A DNA stretch of 35,927 nucleotides from DATCDR01 sp036510575 (GTDB lineage: Bacteria > Actinomycetota > Acidimicrobiia > Acidimicrobiales > Bog-793). The stretch is taken from the NCBI GenBank assembly GCA_036510575.1, contig DATCDR010000163.1:1-35927 (forward strand). The letters run 5' to 3'. The notes beneath the pieces were generated by a model, which saw nothing but the letters and a program-made list of their open reading frames with translations, was not told the origin of the DNA and did no database searches. A program made the translations under genes and the position numbers. Positions 24,090 through 31,994 of the stretch are shown one piece after another; position 1 is the first letter of the stretch, and each line of letters opens with the position of its first letter.

Positions 24090-25274
24090 GTGTCCAGCCT
24101 GATCGATCGCCTCGGTGCCGGACCGCCGGGGCGCCGGCAGATGGGCTTTCTCGGATTTCTTCGTCGCTTCGACGTCGTCTTGTTGGCCACGACGTTGACA
24201 CTTACCTGCGTCGGCCTGGTGATGATCTACTCAGCCACCCGAACCGCCGAACCGGGCAATCCGACCTACTACGTGAAACGCCAGGCGGTGTTCGCTGTAC
24301 TCGCCGCGTTGACGCTGCTCGTAACGATGCTCGTCGACTACCGAAGGATCGAGGAGTGGGCGTGGGTCATCTACGGGCTGTCGATCGCCGCGCTCATAGG
24401 TGTACGTGTGATCGGTACGCCAGGCTCGCTTGGCGCGCAGCGCGAGATCAACCTCGGCGTGCTCAGCATCCAGCCGTCGGAGTTCGCAGTGTTGGCGCTC
24501 ATCATCGCCGTCGCGCAGTACCTCCATCACCGTGAGGCGGGACTGAGTCCGAAGGTGCTCGTGCGGTTGCTGTTGTTGTGCGCGCTGCCGATGGGCCTCG
24601 TATACCTCCAGCCCGACCTCGGCACCACGATGATAATGGCGATCGTCGTGTTCGGCCTGCTGTTGATGGCAGGGTTTCGGCTCCGACTGCTGATCGCGAT
24701 CGCGGTGGTGGTGGTCGGTGGGTTCTTGTTCGCGGTGAACGTTCACATTCTGCACGGCTACCAGCTCGAGCGGATCACGGGCTTCTTGCACCAACCCGCC
24801 CCTGGCGACTGCTTCTCACTGTCCGCGGCGCAACAAAGCGATTGCTACCAGCTAGCGCAGTCCAAGATCGCGATCGGTGCCGGCGGGCTTACTGGCACCG
24901 GGCTCTTTAAGGGCGCCGAGACAAGCTATGAGTTCGTGCCCTACGCCTATGCCGACTTCATCTTTTCCGCGATCGGTGAGCAGCTCGGCTTCCTCGGCGA
25001 GGTGGTCATCCTTGGGCTCTACTCGCTGCTCTGCTTCAGAGTCGTCCGGGCGATGCAGCTAGCGAGGGACAGCTTCGGCCGCCTGGTCTGTGGCGGCGCC
25101 TTGATGTTCGCGGCGTTCTCGGTCTTTCAAAATGTTGGGATGACGATCGGAATCATGCCGATCACCGGCATCCCGCTACCCTTCATCTCTTATGGTGGCT
25201 CGGCGCTGTTCGCGATGTATGCAGCTGTCGGCCTCGTGATGAACGTAGAGCTGCGAAGGGGCGGTGTCAGATGA
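24090..25274 (+). CDS. rodA: SEDS-family peptidoglycan polymerase, RodA-like
   Basis: A 394-residue membrane glycosyltransferase of the SEDS family (RodA/FtsW) that polymerises lipid II with a partner class B PBP. There are about ten membrane spans, IQPSEF in the middle, the large extracytoplasmic loop, AQSKIAIGAGGLTG, the SEDS catalytic Asp (Asp289 in ADFIFSAIGEQLG) and the closing PLPFISYGGSA. I start at GTG 24090 because a -10-like TATCCT is eight bases upstream. A start at 24057 would include that element. The loop before the AQSKIAIG motif holds two cysteines (241 and 252), an unusual feature. The stop overlaps the BFN gene. The name RodA rather than FtsW is by resemblance. Confidence 0.9.
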   Translation: MSSLIDRLGAGPPGRRQMGFLGFLRRFDVVLLATTLTLTCVGLVMIYSATRTAEPGNPTYYVKRQAVFAVLAALTLLVTMLVDYRRIEEWAWVIYGLSIAALIGVRVIGTPGSLGAQREINLGVLSIQPSEFAVLALIIAVAQYLHHREAGLSPKVLVRLLLLCALPMGLVYLQPDLGTTMIMAIVVFGLLLMAGFRLRLLIAIAVVVVGGFLFAVNVHILHGYQLERITGFLHQPAPGDCFSLSAAQQSDCYQLAQSKIAIGAGGLTGTGLFKGAETSYEFVPYAYADFIFSAIGEQLGFLGEVVILGLYSLLCFRVVRAMQLARDSFGRLVCGGALMFAAFSVFQNVGMTIGIMPITGIPLPFISYGGSALFAMYAAVGLVMNVELRRGGVR

Positions 25275-25873
25275 GCGGGGATGCCGTGTCGTCCGAGCAC
25301 CGCGATCCGGCGACGAAAGAGCCGAGCGAGGTGCCAGACGAGCCGATCCACGCCGCGGCTGAAGCTCCAGCCGACGCCGATGAGGTTGGAGACGCGTCGA
25401 GCGACGCGGCTGTTGACGCGCCTGGCGAGCGCGAGGAGGAGTTCTCGCCGACGCCGTACGTGCCGATGGAGTACGTCGACGTCGTGATGGCGCTTCCCGC
25501 GGCGAACCCAATTCTCGTGCTGCGTGAGATCGCAGGACTCCATCGAGAGCTCCATATCCCGATCGCGTTCGCCGATGGGGTCGCCATCGCCTATGCCGCC
25601 CAGCAGATAGAGACACCTCGGCCATTGACCCATGAGCTGATCACGAACATGCTCGACGCCTTTGCCTTGACGCTCGAGACCGTGCGCATCACCCAGGTGG
25701 TCGGAACCTCGTTCTCTGCCGAGCTCATTCTCACCGGCCTGTCAGGCATGCGGGTTCTCGAGTGCAGGATCTCTGACGGCGTCTGTCTTGCCCTTCGTCA
25801 GCGCCTTCCGGTGCCGGTGACCGCGGACAGTCTCGTACTGTTCCACGCCGGCGCGCCGATGTCGCTGTCTTGA
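25271..25873 (+). CDS. Divergent bifunctional-nuclease (BFN/DUF151) protein with acidic tail
   Basis: A 200-residue protein. Residues 1-65 are acidic, Ala/Pro/Glu/Asp-rich and probably disordered. Residues 66-183 match the BFN/DUF151 fold by recognisable blocks: MEYVDVVMALPAANPILVLRE, then IPIAFADGVAIAYAAQ, then RPLTHEL at 117-123, and RISDGVCLALR at 166-176, which corresponds to the usual R-x-SDAIALALR. Some family members are reported to have DNase/RNase activity. The divergent last block makes activity here uncertain. It is coupled to rodA by a four-base overlap, which is not the usual context. Its last 76 bases are antisense to the converging SEDS gene. Confidence 0.78.
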   Translation: MSGDAVSSEHRDPATKEPSEVPDEPIHAAAEAPADADEVGDASSDAAVDAPGEREEEFSPTPYVPMEYVDVVMALPAANPILVLREIAGLHRELHIPIAFADGVAIAYAAQQIETPRPLTHELITNMLDAFALTLETVRITQVVGTSFSAELILTGLSGMRVLECRISDGVCLALRQRLPVPVTADSLVLFHAGAPMSLS

Positions 25874-27204
25874 GGCTTGTTCCCCTCGTCGGAGATTCGC
25901 ATCAATAACGCCAACAAGATGTAGTTGGCAAGAAGCGAGGAGCCGCCGTAGGAGACGAACGGCAGCGTGACGCCGGTTAGTGGCAGCAGGCGGGCGACGC
26001 CGGCGAAGATGAAAAAGGCCTGGAACCCAAGGAGTGCGGTAAGCCCGGTAGCGGCGAGCTTGGCGAACTCCGAGCGCGCCCGGAGCGCCGCACGAAAGCC
26101 CGCACCTGCGATCAGCAAGAAGGCCGTCACGATCGCGGTGGTCCCAAAGAGCCCGAGCTCCTCGCCGAAGGCGGCGAAGATGAAGTCGCTCGTAGATACC
26201 GGGATGGTGGCCGCGAGGCCGAGGCCGAGACCTGAGCCGAAGAGCCCGCCGCGGCCAAAGGCCAGCTCGCCTTCGACGGGTTGGGCCCCCGCGTAGTACC
26301 CGCCCGAGTTGAAGTACTTCCAGGGGTCGAGCCAGATCTCGATCCGAGCGTTGACGACGGTGAGCACCTGGCTAGCTACGTAGGTGGCGATGATGAAGGC
26401 GATGAGGCCGATGACGAGGTAGGTCCAGCGTCCGGTCGTCACCCAGAGCATGCCGAGAAAGATGACGAACAACAACAATGCGAAGCCGATGTCGCGCTCG
26501 GCCAAGATCACCATCAGCGACATCGCCGCTGCCACAGCCATCGGTCCAAACGCGCGCAGATCTGGCAGCAGGTGGTTGCCGACACGTCTGGTCGAGATCG
26601 TGAACAGCTCGCGCTTTTCGACGAAGTAGCTCGCGAAGAACAACACGAGCAGCAACTTCGCGATCTCGACCGGCTGGAACTCGAGCAGGCTCCCGAGGTG
26701 AACCCACAGCCTGGAACCGTTCAAGTTGCTGCCACCTCCGGTCGTACCCCCGAACACGGGGAGCAGCGGTGACAACAGCAATCCGAAGGCGACGAAAAGC
26801 ATGATGTAGCGGTAGCGCTCGAGGTCCCTGCTGCGCTTGACGATCATCAAGGTCGCCACGTAGGCACCGATGCCGAGCACCGTCCAGGCGAGTTGCTGGC
26901 CCGCGCTCTTTGGATCGAGGCGTTCGATCATGACGTAGCCGAGCCCGTTCAAGACCAGCGCGACCGGCAACAAGATCGGATCCGCATCGGGAACGAGCAG
27001 TCGATTGGCGCCCTGCACGACGAGGGTGACACCGATCAGCCCGGCGATGAAGCCGACCTCATGGGCAGGCAGTGCGTTGCTTTGTGCAAGCGAGGGGAGC
27101 AGTGATGCGAACAAGACGACAAGCGCCCCGACGGCGAGCAGCCCGAGTTCGTTGCGTCGTCTCGGAGCATGTCCACCGCTTGCAATGCGTGCGGCAAACG
27201 TCAT
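25798..27204 (-). CDS. Second SEDS-family protein (actinobacterial RodA/FtsW type)
   Basis: A 468-residue SEDS polymerase with about twelve membrane spans, longer than the first. Its middle part (KRSRDLERYRYIMLFVAFG, NGSRLWVHLG, FQPVEIAKLLLVLFFASYF) resembles the actinobacterial RodA found in the ftsZ-distant pbp/pknB clusters. The catalytic Asp is kept in TSDFIFAAFGEELG, and it ends with LPFVSYGGSS. I prefer ATG 27204 over the GTG three bases earlier because minus-strand TAACAT sits seven bases before it. No PBP gene is adjacent. The tail after SYGGSS is hydrophilic and antisense to the BFN gene. Confidence 0.9.
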   Translation of the reverse strand: MTFAARIASGGHAPRRRNELGLLAVGALVVLFASLLPSLAQSNALPAHEVGFIAGLIGVTLVVQGANRLLVPDADPILLPVALVLNGLGYVMIERLDPKSAGQQLAWTVLGIGAYVATLMIVKRSRDLERYRYIMLFVAFGLLLSPLLPVFGGTTGGGSNLNGSRLWVHLGSLLEFQPVEIAKLLLVLFFASYFVEKRELFTISTRRVGNHLLPDLRAFGPMAVAAAMSLMVILAERDIGFALLLFVIFLGMLWVTTGRWTYLVIGLIAFIIATYVASQVLTVVNARIEIWLDPWKYFNSGGYYAGAQPVEGELAFGRGGLFGSGLGLGLAATIPVSTSDFIFAAFGEELGLFGTTAIVTAFLLIAGAGFRAALRARSEFAKLAATGLTALLGFQAFFIFAGVARLLPLTGVTLPFVSYGGSSLLANYILLALLMRISDEGNKPQDSDIGAPAWNSTRLSAVTGTGRR

Positions 27205-27211
27205 CACGCAA

Positions 27212-27217
27212 ATGTTA
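27212..27217 (-). promoter_or_regulatory. Leaderless -10 of the second SEDS gene
   Basis: Minus-strand TAACAT, seven bases before ATG 27204. It lies in a 71-base divergent region shared with ppk. Confidence 0.45.
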
Positions 27218-27263
27218 CTGATTGTTCGCTTTCGAGAGCCGAACCCTCGCGCCTCGCCCCCGG

Positions 27264-27269
27264 TATGGT
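27264..27269 (+). promoter_or_regulatory. Leaderless -10 of ppk
   Basis: TATGGT lies six bases before ATG 27276. There is no ribosome site between it and the start codon. Confidence 0.5.
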
Positions 27270-27275
27270 GACGCT

Positions 27276-29465
27276 ATGGCAGAGTATTTCAGACGGGCGG
27301 CGACGGCGCCTCGTCCCGCAGAAGTGCGCGCTGCCACCGAGCTCGTGCCCGGTCCGAGCCGTTTTCTCAACCGGGAGCTCTCCTGGCTCGACTTCGGCTC
27401 GCGCCTGCTCGACCTCGCCTTAGATGACAAGGAGCCGTTGTTCGAGCGGGTGAAGTTCCTCGCCATCTTCGCCTCTGGCCTCGACGAGTTCTTCCAGGTC
27501 CGTGTAGCTGGACTGAAGGATCAGATCGCCGCAGGGGTGCGTTCCACCTCGCCGGACGGCATGACGCCAGCCGAGCAGCTCTCAGCTATTCGCGTCCGGA
27601 CACTCGAGCTCGTCGAACGTCACTCCTCGATCTTTTCGTCCTCGGTCCAGCCGGGCCTGGAGGCGAACGGCATCCATCTCACCGACTTCGCCGTTCTCGA
27701 CGCCGAAGCCAAAGACGAGCTGCGCGAGATATTCGAGCGTGAGCTCTACCCGGTGCTCACGCCGCTCTCGGTCGACCCTGGACACCCCTTCCCCTACATC
27801 TCGAATCTCTCACTTAGTCTGGCGGTCCACGTCGAGGACAAGCAGACCAAGGAGTCCCGTTTCGCCCGGGTGAAGGTGCCGCCGCTTTTGCCGCGCTTCG
27901 TGCAGCTGAAAGACGGCATCCGTTACGTGCCGCTCGAGCAGGTCATCTCCTCCAACCTCGGCACGCTCTTCTCCGAGATGGCGATCGGCGCCAGGCACTG
28001 CTTTCGCGTGACGAGAAACGCCGAGATCGACTTCGAAGAGACCGACGCTGAAGATCTCCTCGAAGCGATCGAGTTGGAGCTTCGCCGACGCCGTTTCGGA
28101 AAGGCGGTGCGGATAGAGATCGACCCCAACATGGGTGTAGAAGCAAAGCGCGTGCTCCTAGAGGAGCTCGAGCTCACGAACGACGACGTCTATGCGCCAC
28201 GCGCGCCGCTCGATCTCGCGCAGCTGTGGTCGATTGCAGGCAAGGACCGACCGGACCTGAAAGACCGGCCCTTTGTGCCGATCATCCCACCGAGGCTGAA
28301 CGTCGGCGGCAGAGTGGACGAGGACATCTTCAGCGTGATCCGTCGCCACGATGTCTTGTTGCACCATCCCTATGAGTCCTTTGGCAGTTCCGTCGAGGCC
28401 TTCATCGCCCAAGCTGCCGCGGACCCCGACGTGCTGGCGATCAAGCAGACCCTCTACCGCACCTCAGGAGATGCGCAGTTCGTGACCTCACTTGCCCAGG
28501 CAAGCGAGGCAGGCATTCAGGTGGCGGCGCTCGTCGAGCTCACTGCCCGCTTTGACGAGCAGCGCAACATCGCCTGGGCGAGACAGCTCGAAGAGGCCGG
28601 CGTGCACGTCGTCTACGGCGTCGTCGGATTAAAGACGCACGCGAAGACGATCCTCGTCGTGCGGAGGGAGGCCGACGGGATCCGCTACTACTGCCACATC
28701 GGCACCGGCAACTACAACTCCGACACCGCCCGAAGCTACGAGGACCTTGGGCTCTTGACGTGCGATCCCGCGATCGGGAGCGACCTCACGAACCTGTTCA
28801 ACCACCTGACCGGCTTTTCCCGCCCGGTGACGACCAAGGCGCTCGTGCTTGCACCGAATGGGTTTCGCCCCTGGGTGCTTGGGCGAATCGCCACAGAGGC
28901 AGCAGCAGGGGAGGGCGGCAGGATCGCCTTCAAGGTGAACGGCATCACCGATCCGGAGGTCATCGACGCCCTCTATGCAGCGAGCAAGGCGGGCTGTCGA
29001 GTCGAGCTCATCGTCCGGGGCCTCTGCTCGCTTCGTCCAGGCGTACCAGGACTCTCCGAGACGATCAGCGTGCGCTCGATCGTCGGCAGGTTCCTCGAGC
29101 ACTCGAGGATCTACCGATTCGGCGCGGCGAGCGATGAGGTACGCGCGCTGACGCTCTTTGGGACGTCGCGCGACTCCGACGCTATGAACCCGGCGGAGTA
29201 CTTCATCGGCTCGGGCGACTTGCTGCAGCGCAATCTCGATTTTCGTATCGAGGCGCTCACTCCTGTCGTCGACCCGTCGCTATGTGCGCGACTGCAAGAC
29301 ACCTTCGATCTCGGATTCGCCGATGACCGCTTCGCATGGTCGCTGCACGCGGATGGGACCTGGTCCCGAGTACCTACCGAGCGCGGAGTGGCCTCACAAA
29401 GCGTCCACATCGAGTTCGCCAAAGAACGCAACCGTCACCACCGACAACAGGAGCAGGCCATCTAA
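27276..29465 (+). CDS. ppk: Polyphosphate kinase
   Basis: PPK1 enzyme that reversibly builds inorganic polyphosphate from ATP, 729 residues. The N domain holds the family opening FLNRELSWLDF at 30-40. The catalytic half has HPYESFGSSVEAF, GLKTHAK with His455 (the autophosphorylated histidine, corresponding to His435 of the Escherichia coli enzyme) and HIGTGNYNSDTARSYEDLG. The second catalytic histidine is His609 in FLEHSRIY. Start ATG 27276 is set by the -10-like TATGGT six bases upstream. A longer reading would run through that promoter. Two bases separate it from the exopolyphosphatase gene, so synthesis and breakdown are co-transcribed. Confidence 0.96.
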   Translation: MAEYFRRAATAPRPAEVRAATELVPGPSRFLNRELSWLDFGSRLLDLALDDKEPLFERVKFLAIFASGLDEFFQVRVAGLKDQIAAGVRSTSPDGMTPAEQLSAIRVRTLELVERHSSIFSSSVQPGLEANGIHLTDFAVLDAEAKDELREIFERELYPVLTPLSVDPGHPFPYISNLSLSLAVHVEDKQTKESRFARVKVPPLLPRFVQLKDGIRYVPLEQVISSNLGTLFSEMAIGARHCFRVTRNAEIDFEETDAEDLLEAIELELRRRRFGKAVRIEIDPNMGVEAKRVLLEELELTNDDVYAPRAPLDLAQLWSIAGKDRPDLKDRPFVPIIPPRLNVGGRVDEDIFSVIRRHDVLLHHPYESFGSSVEAFIAQAAADPDVLAIKQTLYRTSGDAQFVTSLAQASEAGIQVAALVELTARFDEQRNIAWARQLEEAGVHVVYGVVGLKTHAKTILVVRREADGIRYYCHIGTGNYNSDTARSYEDLGLLTCDPAIGSDLTNLFNHLTGFSRPVTTKALVLAPNGFRPWVLGRIATEAAAGEGGRIAFKVNGITDPEVIDALYAASKAGCRVELIVRGLCSLRPGVPGLSETISVRSIVGRFLEHSRIYRFGAASDEVRALTLFGTSRDSDAMNPAEYFIGSGDLLQRNLDFRIEALTPVVDPSLCARLQDTFDLGFADDRFAWSLHADGTWSRVPTERGVASQSVHIEFAKERNRHHRQQEQAI

Positions 29466-29467
29466 CT

Positions 29468-31054
29468 GTGCGAATTGCTGCGATTGACCTCGGAAGTAAC
29501 TCCTTCCATCTGATCGTCGCCGAGGCCCGGTTCGATGGCACGTTCTCGCCGTTAGCTCGTGAGAAAGAGATGCTCCGACTCGGTGACGTCGTGGCGAAGA
29601 CCGGCTCGATCGGTCCAGCGGCGATGGCTGCCGCGATCGAAGTGCTCACGAAGTTCCAGTCGATCGTGAACGCGCGTCACTGCGACGAGGTAATCGCGTA
29701 CGGGACCGCAGCCATTCGCGAGGCGAGTGACGGTCGAGAGTTCGTCGACCTGGCCAAACGCGTGACTGGCTTTGAGATTCAGATCGTCGACGGACTCTTG
29801 GAGGCACAGACGATCTTCGCGGCGGTTCGGGCTTCGGTGCTGATCGAGCCGAGCCCGGCGCTCTCCGCCGACCTTGGCGGCGGCAGTCTGGAGCTGATGG
29901 TCGGCGACCAGAGCAGCCTGCACTTTGCAGCTAGTGCTCGTCTCGGCGTCGGCCGGCTTACGGCGGAGTACCTAAGCGACGACCCTCCGAGTAACTCTGA
30001 GGTAAAGCGCCTGCGAGCGCGCATCGCCAGCGATCTCCAGCCCGCGTTCGCGGAGATCGCGACGCTTCGTCCACGGATGCTGATCGGGTCATCTGGCACA
30101 TTCGCCTGTATCTCGCGCATGGCGGTGGCGCTTCGAGACGGGATAATCCCGGACTCACTCAACCAGCTCGCCGTCCATCGCGAAGATGTCGAAGCGATCG
30201 CCGCCCAGATCATGACGATGAATACCGCAGATCGCGCACGACTCCCGGGATGTGACCCGCGTCGAACCGAGCTGCTCCCTGCTGGCGTCGTCGTGCTCTC
30301 CTCGATCATGGAAGAGACCGGGCTCGACGAGCTCGTGATGTGCGAGTGGGCGCTTCGTGAGGGAATGATCATCACCGCGATAGGCGGCAGTAACGGCGTC
30401 GACCCGAACGGGGACGACCCCCGTGCGATTCGGCGCTCATCTGTGCTCTCGCTCTGCCTTCGATCGAGTTGGCGCCAAGGTCATGCGCGTCAGGTCGCGG
30501 CGCTGGCGTTGGACCTTTTCGAGGAGACGGCGGAGCTCCACCATCTCTCTCCCCTCGATAAGGAGTTGCTCGAATACGCGGCGCTTGCCCACGACATCGG
30601 CGAGCACGTCTCGAGAATCGATCACGATCGGCACACCGCCTACCTCCTCGAGAACGGCGGTCTTCGAGGCTTTGCCCCCGATGAGATCCGCATCCTTTCG
30701 CTGCTCGGCAGGTTCCACTACCGGGGCACGCCTCGTCTTTCACATCCGGGCTTTGCGCTGCTCGACGAGGACGGGCGCCACCGAGTGCTGGCGTTGGCCG
30801 CGATCTTGCGAGTAGCCGACGCCCTCGATGCGGCACACTCAGGAGCCGTGCAGGAGCTGAAGGTGTCGAAATCAGGCGGCCGCTGGACGATCCGCTGTCT
30901 TACTCGCAACAACGGCGAGCTCGAGACGTGGGCCTTTGACCGCAAGAAGGATCTCTTCGAGAAGGTCTTCAACGTCGAGCTCGAGCTGAGCGTCGGCCAC
31001 CTCGACGCCTTCGATCTGATAGTCGACCCGGTCGAGACCGCACCGCTCGCCTGA
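29468..31054 (+). CDS. ppx: Exopolyphosphatase / guanosine pentaphosphatase (Ppx/GppA family)
   Basis: A 528-residue member of the Ppx/GppA family, which removes terminal phosphate from polyphosphate or converts pppGpp to ppGpp. The actin-like ATPase fold shows phosphate 1 at AIDLGSNSFHLIV (residues 5-17), the catalytic Glu region near YGTAAIREASD, phosphate 2 in SADLGGGSLEL and GSSGTF. The C-terminal half is an HD-type domain (LAHDIGEHV near 375-383, then DHDRHTAYLL), as in long Ppx proteins. The start is GTG 29468, two bases after the ppk stop, and upstream in-frame readings lie inside ppk. Substrate preference between polyphosphate and pppGpp is not decided by sequence, but the ppk neighbour favours polyphosphate. 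Confidence 0.92.
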   Translation: MRIAAIDLGSNSFHLIVAEARFDGTFSPLAREKEMLRLGDVVAKTGSIGPAAMAAAIEVLTKFQSIVNARHCDEVIAYGTAAIREASDGREFVDLAKRVTGFEIQIVDGLLEAQTIFAAVRASVLIEPSPALSADLGGGSLELMVGDQSSLHFAASARLGVGRLTAEYLSDDPPSNSEVKRLRARIASDLQPAFAEIATLRPRMLIGSSGTFACISRMAVALRDGIIPDSLNQLAVHREDVEAIAAQIMTMNTADRARLPGCDPRRTELLPAGVVVLSSIMEETGLDELVMCEWALREGMIITAIGGSNGVDPNGDDPRAIRRSSVLSLCLRSSWRQGHARQVAALALDLFEETAELHHLSPLDKELLEYAALAHDIGEHVSRIDHDRHTAYLLENGGLRGFAPDEIRILSLLGRFHYRGTPRLSHPGFALLDEDGRHRVLALAAILRVADALDAAHSGAVQELKVSKSGGRWTIRCLTRNNGELETWAFDRKKDLFEKVFNVELELSVGHLDAFDLIVDPVETAPLA

Positions 31055-31231
31055 GCGGGCGGCACTTGGTTCGAGTTGCTGGGAGCGCTTCCTACCTGAG
31101 AAGAACAGGGGGGCGCGGTGATTCCTAAGCGGGCAGCCGGTAGGATCTTGTACCTGTTGCGGACGATCGATCCTGGTGGAGGGCTCGTGAATCGGCGAGA
31201 CGCTGCTCGGAGAGTCGACAAGGAGAAGCTG
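31055..31231. other. Intergenic region before the secreted-protein gene
   Basis: These 177 bases hold no supported gene. TAGGAT at 31141-31146 could be a -10 element, leaving a leader of about 80 bases that ends in AGGAG (31221-31225) six bases before the ATG. I see no riboswitch consensus in it. Confidence 0.4.
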
Positions 31232-31789
31232 ATGCGAGTGATCCGGTCTGGCATGTTGCACCGCCTCGTCGTGCGCGGCGTCGCCGTCGGCGGCGCGGTG
31301 ATCGGCAGCCTCGCTCTCTTTAGTGCCGCGGCGAGCGCAAATCTGGCGGTCCTCACTCCTGGGCACGCCTACTGCTACTACTTCTCCCACCCAAGCGACA
31401 CTGCCTGGGGATGGGGCGGGATGCACCTCGTCGCCGCCAACCCAACGACGATCTCGGCAGGACCGAATAACTACATCAGCGGCTTGAACGGCAAGGCGCA
31501 AGACACCGTGTTCTACGTCAATTGCGAGAGTGGTCGGAGCCGGATCGGCGGCGTCGCCTACGTCGGGCTCCCGCGGATAGCGATGCACGCCATCGGCAGC
31601 GAGTACGGCTTCTCGAAGAGCTACCAGTTTCACGGGATCCGTCACCTCGGCACGTCGTCACGCACGGCCATGACGGTGACGCTCTCGATCTCGGGCGAGC
31701 TTTCCGCTGCCACGATCAACGGGACCGTGAAGATCACTGCTCCGGGATGCCTACCACACGCCTACACGGTCAACTACGCCGGCTCCTAA
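31232..31789 (+). CDS. Secreted protein of unknown function
   Basis: I do not recognise this 185-residue protein. The start ATG 31232 has AGGAG six bases upstream and immediately gives a classic signal peptide: basic MRVIRSGMLHRLVVRG, a hydrophobic core and AAASA before a likely cut after Ala36. The mature part of about 149 residues is rich in Gly, Ser, Thr, Tyr and His with three cysteines (YCYY, NCES, PGC), a WGWGGMH segment, and a beta-like C-terminus (AMTVTLSISGELSAATING). There is no membrane anchor or sorting motif, so it is probably released. It stands alone behind ppx and before a pair of terminators. Confidence 0.8.
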   Translation: MRVIRSGMLHRLVVRGVAVGGAVIGSLALFSAAASANLAVLTPGHAYCYYFSHPSDTAWGWGGMHLVAANPTTISAGPNNYISGLNGKAQDTVFYVNCESGRSRIGGVAYVGLPRIAMHAIGSEYGFSKSYQFHGIRHLGTSSRTAMTVTLSISGELSAATINGTVKITAPGCLPHAYTVNYAGS

Positions 31790-31808
31790 GTAGCGAGTAT
31801 TACCCGTC

Positions 31809-31830
31809 CAGCTTCGCCTACGGCGAGCTG
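31809..31830 (+). terminator. Hairpin after the secreted-protein gene
   Basis: CAGCTTCGCC and GGCGAGCTG pair over the loop TAC, with one bulged base, 20 bases after the stop. There is no T-run. Confidence 0.4.
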
Positions 31831-31911
31831 ACCTCGGCAACTTCTCCTCACCGTCTGGCCCAAAAGACGCGGGAGATCTGCTGACATCGTGAGCTATCTG
31901 TTGCTGGTCTG

Positions 31912-31949
31912 ACGCGACCAAGCCCGGCGGAGCCGGGGCTTGGTCGCGT
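31912..31949. terminator. Strong bidirectional terminator hairpin
   Basis: A perfect 14-bp stem (ACGCGACCAAGCCC with its complement at 31936-31949) is extended in the loop by GGC/GCC. It lies between two converging genes and can serve both strands. Confidence 0.75.
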
Positions 31950-31965
31950 GCAAGGCACGTGTGCT

Positions 31966-31993
31966 GCGCGCGGCTCCGGTAAGAGCCGCGCGC
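31966..31993. terminator. Second terminator hairpin with short T-run
   Basis: An 11-bp perfect stem (GCGCGCGGCTC with GAGCCGCGCGC) over a six-base loop. It is followed on the plus strand by TTTA and directly abuts the stop of the minus-strand decarboxylase-family gene. Confidence 0.7.
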
Positions 31994-31994
31994 T

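Noticed and set aside
31069..31086. tRNA T-arm-like GGTTCGAGT
   Set aside because: The surrounding bases do not form an acceptor, D-arm or anticodon arm.
31055..31231. Riboswitch (for example c-di-AMP type) before the secreted-protein gene
   Set aside because: I could not find the conserved core or paired elements of any known class. A covariance-model search would decide.
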